From positions 1-7,089 of the forward strand of contig JACOVV010000110.1 in the NCBI GenBank assembly GCA_016177145.1: DNA of 7,089 nucleotides, written 5' to 3'. Of the stretch, positions 1 through 5,626 are shown piece after piece. The DNA is from Candidatus Omnitrophota bacterium (GTDB lineage: Bacteria; Omnitrophota; Gorgyraeia; JACOVV01). The notes under the pieces were generated by a model. It was not told the origin of the DNA. It worked only from the letters and a program-made list of their open reading frames with translations, and did no database searches. A program made the translations under genes and the position numbers. Positions within the stretch are counted from its first letter, which is position 1. Each line of letters begins with the position of its first letter.

Positions 1-1052
1 ACAGCCGCCCGCATCCGCGGGATGTAACCGTGATGATCCGGCCCCCATAGATTGATTAATTTTTTAAAACCGCGGTCGAGTTTGTCTTTATGATACGCGA
101 TGTCCGGAGCCAGGTAGGTAAAAGACCTGTCGCTTTTAACGACCACCCGGTCTTTGTCATCTCCAAAGGCGGTGCTTTTAAACCACAGCGCTCCCTCCTG
201 TTCGTAGACAAACTCCTCCTTTTTCAATCGCTCCAGGATTTTCTGGACGTTCCCGGATTTTTCCAGTTCTTCCTGGCTGAACCACGAATCAAACTGAACT
301 CCAAAAAAATCCAGATCGTCTTTAATTCCTTTTAAAATCGCAGCGATCCCCTTCCCTAGAAAGTGTTCCTTTGTCTTGGGACCCCACTCCTTCCAGCAAT
401 CCCCTTCTCCTTCAAGGATATTTCTGGCGATATCAATAATATACGCCCCTTTATAACCCCCTTCCGGCAAAGGGAGATTCTCTCCGAGCAGCTCCCGGTA
501 ACGGACAAAAATAGATTGAGCCAGCAAGTTCATCTGATTGCCGACATTATTGAGATAATACTCCCGTGACACTTTAAACCCGCTAAACTCCAGGATATTG
601 GCCAGAGAATCCCCTACAGCCCCTTGCCGTCCATGCGCCACGCTGAGAGCCCCTGTTGGATTGGCGCTGACAAATTCCAGGAGAACCGGTTCGCCTTTTC
701 CAAGATTCGAGGAGCCGAATCTTTCTTTTCCGTGTTTTTCATCAAGGATCTCTATTAAGGAGTCGTAGAGAGTTTGAGGATGAAGTGAAAAATTGATAAA
801 GCCGGGAGGTTTAACTTCGATCTTGCTGACGGGCAATCCATGACGATTATTAAGGGTGTTGACAATTTCCTGCGCAATCGCCAAAGGAGATTTTTTTAAT
901 TGGCTTGCCAACCGCATGGCCACATTCGTCGCCAGATCTCCATGCTGTTCATCTCTGGGAATCTCGAGAACGATTTCTACTTCCGGCAGGAAACCAAGTT
1001 GTTTCACCGCCTCTTGAATCGCGTCCGTTAGAGTGGATTCTATCAATGCCAT
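1..1052 (-). CDS. argS: Arginyl-tRNA synthetase, N-terminal 350 residues (runs off the window)
   Basis: Class I aminoacyl-tRNA synthetase that charges tRNA-Arg with arginine in the cytoplasm. My translation from the ATG at 1052-1050 is open to base 1, giving 350 codons; family members are usually about 550-580 residues, so the rest of the catalytic domain, the KMSKS-like region and the C-terminal anticodon-binding (DALR) domain lie outside. The N-terminal additional domain covers about 1-110 (EIPRDEQHGDLATNVAM near 30-46, PPGFINF at 82-88). The catalytic core shows SANPTGALSVAHGR at 129-142, REYYLNNVGNQ at 163-173, YKGAYI at 200-205, APDIAYHKDK at 315-324 and WGPDHHGYIPR at 336-346. The class I HIGH signature, normally HVGH here, reads SVAH (137-140), so the first His and the Gly are replaced. 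The start follows an in-frame TAG nearby upstream; the only purine-rich stretch (AAAAGGG) is about 16 bases away, so the ribosome site is weak. It is last in the zinc ribbon-rsfS-HD-GYP run, after a 56-base gap. Confidence 0.96.
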   Translation of the reverse strand, partial: MALIESTLTDAIQEAVKQLGFLPEVEIVLEIPRDEQHGDLATNVAMRLASQLKKSPLAIAQEIVNTLNNRHGLPVSKIEVKPPGFINFSLHPQTLYDSLIEILDEKHGKERFGSSNLGKGEPVLLEFVSANPTGALSVAHGRQGAVGDSLANILEFSGFKVSREYYLNNVGNQMNLLAQSIFVRYRELLGENLPLPEGGYKGAYIIDIARNILEGEGDCWKEWGPKTKEHFLGKGIAAILKGIKDDLDFFGVQFDSWFSQEELEKSGNVQKILERLKKEEFVYEQEGALWFKSTAFGDDKDRVVVKSDRSFTYLAPDIAYHKDKLDRGFKKLINLWGPDHHGYIPRMRAA

Positions 1053-1077
1053 AAAATAAATAAGCGAGCCCTTTTGC

Positions 1078-1098
1078 TAGCGTATAGTGCATAGCGTA
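1078..1098. repeat. Three tandem heptamers between the HD-GYP gene and argS
   Basis: The 56-base gap holds TAGCGTA, TAGTGCA, TAGCGTA end to end. The outer two copies are identical and the middle one matches at 5 of 7 positions. It could be a remnant of a short tandem repeat or a pair of protein sites; nothing else in the sequence supports a function. Confidence 0.45.
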
Positions 1099-1108
1099 AG
1101 CCCGCCCC

Positions 1109-2173
1109 CTAAATCAGCTCGACGAACAAGCCAACCACTTCCGGATCAAATTGAGTCCCGGCGTGCCGCCGTAATTCTTTGACGGCCTTCTCCCGCCCCA
1201 TCCCCTTGCGATAAGGACGATCGGAGGTCATCGCTTCATACGCGTCTGCCACAGCGACAATCCTGGATCCCATGGGGATTTCTTCTCTCGTCAGCCCGTC
1301 TGGATAGCCCCCGCCCGAAAACATTTCATGGTGATGGCGAATAATCGGAGCCAATTCTTTCAGCGCTTCGGTTTCTGAAACAATCTCAGCCCCCACCTGT
1401 GGGTGAATGATCATCCGCTCCCACTCCTGAGGCGTTAATCTGCCCGGTTTCTGAAGGATGGAAAGGTCCACGCTGATTTTCCCTAAGTCGTGAAGATAAC
1501 CGCCATCGCCCACTTCTTGACGTTCTTTTCCCTTGAGCCCCATTCGATCGGCAATCATCAACGCGTACTCCATGACTCGCGCTGAATGGCCGTGGGTATA
1601 GGAATCTTTCCGGTCAATCACGTTCGCCAATATCTTGATAGTCTTAAAATAACCGGTTTGTCGCTCCAGAACTAATTCCGCCTGCTGAATAGCAATCACT
1701 GTTTGAGTAGCGAGAGCCGCGGCAAAATTTTTTTCCTGCCGCGTCAGGGGTTCCTTTTGGGTCCTAAAAAAACAAATGGCCCCCACAATTTTTTCTCTCC
1801 ATCTTAGCGGTACGGCGGTGAGCGTCTTGATCCGTTGGGAACGCGCAAACTCGGGGACAGCCCCTTCTTTTTCTAAACGGTAATCCTTGATAAAAACGAT
1901 TTCCTTTTCTGTATAGCACCGCCTTGAGAAAGGGATAAACTGGGAAAGATGATTCCTTGTTTCAGCGCCGACACCGTGACAAGCGAATAATTCAGGTTTA
2001 CTCGCCAGTTCATTCGGTTGAACCTCAATCAAAACCACCTGTGACCGGGTTCCTCGAGCTCCCTTCTCAACGATAATGGATAGTATTTGATCCAGTTCTT
2101 GATGAATGGTAATAGAGGACCCCACTTCGGTCAATGTCGTCACTGGATCAGGACACAGATCAGCCTCTGCCAT
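1109..2173 (-). CDS. GAF plus HD-GYP domain protein, probable cyclic-di-GMP phosphodiesterase
   Basis: 354-residue soluble protein with no signal peptide or membrane segment. Residues about 12-165 look like a GAF sensor domain (ITIHQELDQILSII at the start, then TLTAVPLRWREKIVGAICF at 117-135). Residues about 172-354 are an HD-GYP phosphohydrolase domain: DSYTHGHSARV at 190-200, the HD pair in YLHDLGK at 226-232, HP at 257-258, HHE at 281-283, GYPDGL at 289-294 and VADAYEAMTSDRPYR at 308-322. The metal-binding His and Asp residues I can place are all present, so it is probably active; HD-GYP enzymes hydrolyse cyclic-di-GMP to pGpG or GMP. The usual DGxGYP reads SGGGYP (286-291), with Ser for the first Asp. 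There is no receiver or GGDEF domain, so control is probably by a ligand or partner at the GAF domain. ATG start with GGGGGAG 4 bases ahead; 18 bases after the rsfS stop. The exact nucleotide substrate is inferred. Confidence 0.93.
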   Translation of the reverse strand: MAEADLCPDPVTTLTEVGSSITIHQELDQILSIIVEKGARGTRSQVVLIEVQPNELASKPELFACHGVGAETRNHLSQFIPFSRRCYTEKEIVFIKDYRLEKEGAVPEFARSQRIKTLTAVPLRWREKIVGAICFFRTQKEPLTRQEKNFAAALATQTVIAIQQAELVLERQTGYFKTIKILANVIDRKDSYTHGHSARVMEYALMIADRMGLKGKERQEVGDGGYLHDLGKISVDLSILQKPGRLTPQEWERMIIHPQVGAEIVSETEALKELAPIIRHHHEMFSGGGYPDGLTREEIPMGSRIVAVADAYEAMTSDRPYRKGMGREKAVKELRRHAGTQFDPEVVGLFVELI

Positions 2174-2191
2174 TGAACTCCCCCTTTACTG

Positions 2192-2530
2192 TCAGTTTTT
2201 AGCCGGCTCACGGACCTTTACTCTCGGAGCGTCACCCCATAACCGTTCTAGGTCATAGAAATCCCTCTGCTCCTGAAGAAAGATATGGGTGATCACATTG
2301 CCAGCGTCGATGAGCACCCATTCTCCCTCCGCGTACCCCTCAACGGTCACTGGTTTACTCTGAGTCTTCCCGTGATTGAGCCGCGCCGTTACCTCATCGG
2401 CGATTGCCTTGACCTGCCGAGTGGAAGAACCGCTTGAAATCACAAAATAATCCGTCCATCCCGTCACTCCGCGCATATCTAGTATGACAACATCCTCTCC
2501 ATTTTTCGCGAGAGCCGCCTTCGCAATCAA
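2192..2530 (-). CDS. rsfS: Ribosomal silencing factor RsfS (Iojap/YbeB family)
   Basis: Small cytoplasmic protein of the DUF143/Iojap family. Known members bind ribosomal protein uL14 on the large subunit and block joining with the small subunit when nutrients are short. Family marks are DVVILDMRGVTGWTDYFVI (13-31), SSGSSTRQVKAIADEV (32-47), GYAEGEWVLIDAGNVITHIF (65-84) and FYDLERLWGDAPRV (91-104). With the TTG start used here it has 112 residues, at the short end of the family, and only 12 residues precede DVVILD against about 18 in E. coli. The start is uncertain: the strong Shine-Dalgarno at 2563-2570 is 33 bases from this TTG but 8 bases from an in-frame ATA (2554-2552), which would give 120 residues; a weaker AGGAAG lies 13 bases before the TTG. 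No ATG or GTG is available in this frame. It follows the zinc-ribbon gene and precedes the HD-GYP gene. Confidence 0.95.
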   Translation of the reverse strand: MIAKAALAKNGEDVVILDMRGVTGWTDYFVISSGSSTRQVKAIADEVTARLNHGKTQSKPVTVEGYAEGEWVLIDAGNVITHIFLQEQRDFYDLERLWGDAPRVKVREPAKN

Positions 2531-2562
2531 CCGCGTTTTTGTTCTTCCTGTTATCGCGCCTT

Positions 2563-2570
2563 CACCTCCT
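2563..2570 (-). promoter_or_regulatory. Strong Shine-Dalgarno in front of rsfS
   Basis: On the minus strand this reads AGGAGGTG, close to a perfect anti-16S match. Eight bases after it is ATA in the rsfS frame; the first conventional start codon (TTG) is 33 bases on. It lies 15 bases past the zinc-ribbon stop, so it can only serve rsfS. Confidence 0.75.
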
Positions 2571-2585
2571 AAACTTTTTCAATTT

Positions 2586-2735
2586 TTACTTCTTATCAGG
2601 ACTCAGGATGCAATACATCCCCGTGCCGCAATCAGGGCATTTGCCCTTCACCGCAGGCCGGCCATTTTTCATTTTTACCTGTTGAGCATCCTTCACTTCT
2701 TTTTTCTCTTTACACTTAACGCAATAAGCCGTCAT
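2586..2735 (-). CDS. 49-residue zinc-ribbon protein, DUF5679 type
   Basis: Short gene coding for 49 residues, start MTAYCVKCKEKKE, end CILSPDKK. Five cysteines: C5 and C8 (CVKC), C33 and C36 (CPDC), and C42. The two CxxC pairs are arranged as a zinc ribbon, and the middle is basic with MKNGRPAVKGKCPDCG, which I recognise as the signature of the small DUF5679 family of unknown function. ATG at 2735 with AAGGAGGG five bases ahead, an excellent ribosome site that supports a real gene. It is the first gene after the promoter at 2773-2802 and lies directly ahead of rsfS. A role near the ribosome or RNA is suggested only by this position and by the fold; no catalytic site is seen. Confidence 0.85.
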   Translation of the reverse strand: MTAYCVKCKEKKEVKDAQQVKMKNGRPAVKGKCPDCGTGMYCILSPDKK

Positions 2736-2772
2736 GGATTCCCTCCTTGGTTAGGTTCAAAATTGCCCTGTT

Positions 2773-2802
2773 AGAATAACACAGCCCTGTGAAATTTGTC
2801 AA
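2773..2802 (-). promoter_or_regulatory. Sigma70-type promoter of the zinc ribbon-rsfS-HD-GYP-argS unit
   Basis: On the minus strand a perfect -35 box TTGACA (2802-2797) is followed by 18 bases and a -10 box TATTCT (2778-2773, 4 of 6 to consensus). Transcription would start near 2766, about 30 bases before the zinc-ribbon ATG, whose ribosome site falls inside that leader. It sits just after the stop of the second CorC gene, where a new unit would begin. Confidence 0.7.
2780..2791. promoter_or_regulatory. Palindrome inside the promoter spacer, possible operator
   Basis: CACAG and CTGTG are inverted around a 2-base centre and lie wholly between the -35 and -10 boxes. A regulator binding here would touch RNA polymerase directly. 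Twelve-base palindromes are common by chance, so this is a suggestion only. Confidence 0.3.
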
Positions 2803-2816
2803 TCGCTCAGGATGAA

Positions 2817-3800
2817 TTACCCCGCCCCTACTTCTCCCACGATCTGTTCAACGAGATCCGCAATAGTGACCATCCCAACAGGCCCCCGGGTCCGGCTGAC
2901 AACAATCGCCATCGGCTGTTTGCGGGATTGCAGAATAAACAAAGCCGTGCTCGCCAGCGTTTCCATATGGATAAAATTGGCGGGTCTCAAGAATTTTTTA
3001 ATTGAGTCTGTTTCAGGCGATTCAAAAAGGGCGTCCAGAATATGGACTATCCCGATGACATTATTGTTTTGACCGTCGTACACCGGGTAACGGGAGAATC
3101 CTGTTTGTTTGAGGAGTTCCTTTAAATCCTTTACCGTGGCCTGGGCCGGCAGCATGGCTGTCTTATCCAGGCCAAGCATGACCTCCGTCACCTGAAGATC
3201 GCTGAATTGAAAAATTTTCGTGATCAGAGACCGTTCCTGCGGATCCAACTCGATCCCATGAGCTTCTTCCTGCAAGAGATATTTTAATTCTTCTTTGGTC
3301 ACGCGCACTTTCTGCGGAGGGGCGGAAGGAACGCCAAAAAAAGCGAGGATCACCTCACTGATATAACGGACTACCGCCACTAAGGGCGAGAAAAACCACA
3401 GCATCCACCGGAGAGGGCGTTCCGCCAGAAGAACCACCCGGTCCGCCCTGAAACGGCAGTACACCTTTGGAATTAACTCTCCAAAAACCAGCACCAGCGG
3501 CGTCGCGATCAAAGCCGCCAGCCATTCGGAATGGGATCCCACCCAGTGAATGCACAATAGAGTCACAAGACTAGCGATCGTGACATTCACAATATTATTC
3601 CCGACCAAAACGGTGGAAATGACGCGATCCGGATACTCCAGAATTCTCAAGAGCCGGTGCGCTTCTTTATTGCCCCGGTCGGCCAAATGCCTTAGCCGCA
3701 GCCGGTTGCTGGAAATGACGGCTGTCTCAACACCGGAGAAAAAAGAACTGAGCACCAGACAAAAGAAAATGATCAAGAACAACAGCGTCAACTCAGCCAT
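2817..3800 (-). CDS. CorC/CNNM-type membrane protein without the CorC_HlyC tail (second of a pair)
   Basis: 327-residue member of the DUF21-CBS family, whose studied members act in magnesium export or resistance. DUF21 membrane domain about 1-160, with hydrophobic stretches near 3-25, 60-84, 92-112 and 130-155 and the family marks FSGVETAVIS (21-30), VGNNIVNV (66-73) and FGELIPKVYC (106-115). A CBS pair follows at about 206-324 (SRYPVYDGQNNNVIGIVHILD at 236-256; GPVGMVTIADLVEQIVGEV at 306-324). It stops right after CBS2, so the usual C-terminal CorC_HlyC domain is absent. The CBS2 signature that reads VVDEYGGT in the neighbour is VVSRTRGP here, so nucleotide binding may be lost or altered. 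ATG start with GAGGAG seven bases ahead; it overlaps the previous paralogue by 8 bases, so the two are translationally coupled and may form a heterodimer (inference). Confidence 0.92.
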   Translation of the reverse strand: MAELTLLFLIIFFCLVLSSFFSGVETAVISSNRLRLRHLADRGNKEAHRLLRILEYPDRVISTVLVGNNIVNVTIASLVTLLCIHWVGSHSEWLAALIATPLVLVFGELIPKVYCRFRADRVVLLAERPLRWMLWFFSPLVAVVRYISEVILAFFGVPSAPPQKVRVTKEELKYLLQEEAHGIELDPQERSLITKIFQFSDLQVTEVMLGLDKTAMLPAQATVKDLKELLKQTGFSRYPVYDGQNNNVIGIVHILDALFESPETDSIKKFLRPANFIHMETLASTALFILQSRKQPMAIVVSRTRGPVGMVTIADLVEQIVGEVGAG

Positions 3801-5049
3801 TGTTTTTCTCCTCGTCGCTCAGTGATTCCAAACGAACGACTCTCACCCGGTGGATTCTTTTCTTCCCGACTTCTTCCACAACGAATTCCAGCCGGCCGTA
3901 TCGAACTTTTTCACCCGTTTTGGGAAACCTGCCCAACAGGTGCAGGACAAGCCCCCCCACGGTCTCCACCTCACTGACCGGAACTTCCACATCCAGTCTC
4001 TCTTCCAGCTCCCGCAAACTAGTCATTCCATGAACCAACAATTGGTCCGCGTCAATCACTTCAACACGCTGGGCAACCTGGTCGTACTCGTCGTAAATTT
4101 CGCCGACGATCTCTTCCAACACATCCTCCAATGTCACCAATCCGCTCGTCCCGCCGTATTCATCAACAACAATGGCAAAATGCGCCTTTTGTTTGCGAAA
4201 CTCGGCGAACAACTGGTCAATGGCCATTGACTCGGGCACAAAGAGAACCGGATGCAGTAAATCTTTCAAGGGAGTTTCGGGCCTCACCATCAAATCCTTG
4301 ACCAAAACCACCCCCGCAACATTATCGATTGTTTTCTCGTAAACGGGGATTCGGACATGGTGCGTTTGCCGGGCTTTCTCCAGTATCCCTTTGGCTCCTT
4401 CCGCGATGTCACAGCAAATCATTTCCACCCGGGGTGTCATGGTTTCTTTCACGGGGATTTCGCCTAGTTCAAAGACCGCTTTGATCATTTGCTGTTCCCC
4501 TTTATCCAAAGCCCCCTGTTTGACCCCCATCCGTATTAAACTTCTCAGTTCTTTCTGGGACATCAGGGAGTCGGCAGGATGAAGCCGGACACCCAGCTTC
4601 GCCAAAACCTCATCGGTTATCTTTTGTAAAACGTCCCTCACAGGGCCGCACACAACAACAAACCAAAAGAGAGGCCTGGCAATCCAAAGAGAGAAAGTCT
4701 GCGCGTGACGAATCGCGAATGTCTTGGGGCTCACTTCGCCAAAAATAAGCAGTAAAAAAGCCGACAGTCCAATAGCGACACCCGCCCCCCAATCCCCCAT
4801 CCACCGGACAAGAGAAGCGGTAATCATGGCGCTCAGCGCCAAGTTGACGAGTGTGTTTGCCAAAAGGATAGAGACCAGAGTTTTTCTCGGGTGAGCCAAT
4901 AGTTCAGCGATGATCTTTCCATTGCCGGCGTGCCTGTGTTCAAGACTCCGGACTTGGTAACGGCTCAAACTGAATAAAGCCGATTCCGATGCCGAGAAAA
5001 AAGCGGACAGGATAAACAAAACACCCGTCAGAATGACATGGATCAACAT
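3793..5049 (-). CDS. CorC/CNNM-type membrane protein with DUF21, CBS pair and CorC_HlyC domain
   Basis: Full-length family member, 418 residues from the ATG at 5049. DUF21 membrane domain about 1-155 with hydrophobic stretches near 3-25, 56-80, 88-106 and 119-138, and marks [12 protein letters not shown] (19-30) and [14 protein letters not shown] (103-116). CBS1 about 203-256 begins MTPRVEM and carries [18 protein letters not shown]2 about 266-320 carries [18 protein letters not shown] (294-311) and [10 protein letters not shown]. The CorC_HlyC (transporter-associated) domain is about 328-408, with [13 protein letters not shown] and [15 protein letters not shown]. Family members are linked to magnesium/cobalt efflux or resistance; the old name haemolysin is misleading. 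The frame is open further up to a TTG at 5106, but those 19 extra residues are Arg/Lys-rich and lie inside nadD, whereas the chosen ATG directly precedes the first membrane helix, lies 4 bases after the nadD stop and has GGTGA 4 bases ahead. It shares 8 bases with the next gene. Confidence 0.94.
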   Translation of the reverse strand: MLIHVILTGVLFILSAFFSASESALFSLSRYQVRSLEHRHAGNGKIIAELLAHPRKTLVSILLANTLVNLALSAMITASLVRWMGDWGAGVAIGLSAFLLLIFGEVSPKTFAIRHAQTFSLWIARPLFWFVVVCGPVRDVLQKITDEVLAKLGVRLHPADSLMSQKELRSLIRMGVKQGALDKGEQQMIKAVFELGEIPVKETMTPRVEMICCDIAEGAKGILEKARQTHHVRIPVYEKTIDNVAGVVLVKDLMVRPETPLKDLLHPVLFVPESMAIDQLFAEFRKQKAHFAIVVDEYGGTSGLVTLEDVLEEIVGEIYDEYDQVAQRVEVIDADQLLVHGMTSLRELEERLDVEVPVSEVETVGGLVLHLLGRFPKTGEKVRYGRLEFVVEEVGKKRIHRVRVVRLESLSDEEKNNG

Positions 5050-5053
5050 ACGT

Positions 5054-5626
5054 TCACCGATAAAGTCCTTTTCTTTGTATATATTCCGCCGCCGGCGCAG
5101 GGACAAGTTTCTCGATTGAATTTCCCGCTTTGAGTTCTTTTCTTATTTTAGACGATGAAATGTTCACGCCGGTGATAGGAATCAGCCGCATGGGGCCTCG
5201 AGCGGCCCTCAACGAAAAGCCGGGACGGGTCATAGCGACCACCTCGGCCAACTTCAAGATTCTGGAGGCGTTTTTCCACTCCGGGAAGTGTTCTAAATGA
5301 TCCGATCCGATAATAAGATAGAGCTTATGTTCCGATGGAGGAAATCGTTTCGTTAATTCCTCCAGAGTCTCCACCGTATAAGAAGGGCTGTCTGTTTTTA
5401 ATTCCAGATCGGAAATTTCCCAGCGAGGATCTCCCTGGATCGCCAACCGCACCATTTCATACCGCATTTCGGCATCCAGCAGTTTTTCCTGTGATTTGAA
5501 AGGAGAAACCGCCGTCGGGACCCAAATAAGCCGGTCCAAAGGAATTTCTCGGCACGCCTCTCTGGCAAGATGCAAATGACCTTCGTGGATCGGATTGAAA
5601 GTTCCCCCTAAGACGCCGATATTCAC
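5054..5626 (-). CDS. nadD: Nicotinate-nucleotide adenylyltransferase
   Basis: 190-residue cytoplasmic enzyme that joins nicotinate mononucleotide and ATP to form deamido-NAD, the penultimate step of NAD synthesis. Nucleotidyltransferase marks are all present: GGTFNPIHEGH (7-17) with the two His of the HxGH motif, WVPTAVSPFKS (35-45), SYTVETL (82-88), GSDHLEHFPEW (107-117) and ISSSKIRKEL (156-165) near the C-terminus. Length is normal for the family. The start is GTG at 5626-5624 and its first bases overlap the TGA of proA (GTGA), so it is probably translated by ribosomes finishing proA; AAGGA lies 11 bases ahead. In many bacteria nadD is followed directly by rsfS; here two CorC genes and a zinc-ribbon gene lie between them. 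Confidence 0.97.
   Translation of the reverse strand: MNIGVLGGTFNPIHEGHLHLAREACREIPLDRLIWVPTAVSPFKSQEKLLDAEMRYEMVRLAIQGDPRWEISDLELKTDSPSYTVETLEELTKRFPPSEHKLYLIIGSDHLEHFPEWKNASRILKLAEVVAMTRPGFSLRAARGPMRLIPITGVNISSSKIRKELKAGNSIEKLVPAPAAEYIQRKGLYR

Noticed and set aside
2550..2565. Four-codon reading frame GTG AAG GCG CGA TAA overlapping the rsfS Shine-Dalgarno
   Set aside because: Its GTG is part of the Shine-Dalgarno itself and has no ribosome site of its own, so a leader peptide is not supported.
2780..2791. Rho-independent terminator after the second CorC gene
   Set aside because: The stem is only five bases and no T-run follows on the minus strand, so termination here is not supported.
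3793..5049. Haemolysin, as such proteins are often named
   Set aside because: The DUF21-CBS-CorC_HlyC architecture is that of the CorC/CNNM ion-transport family; nothing in the sequence suggests a toxin.
5050..5106. 57-base upstream extension of the first CorC gene to a TTG start
   Set aside because: It would put an Arg/Lys-rich, non-family N-terminus inside the end of nadD. The ATG at 5049 sits just before the first membrane helix and has ordinary operon spacing.
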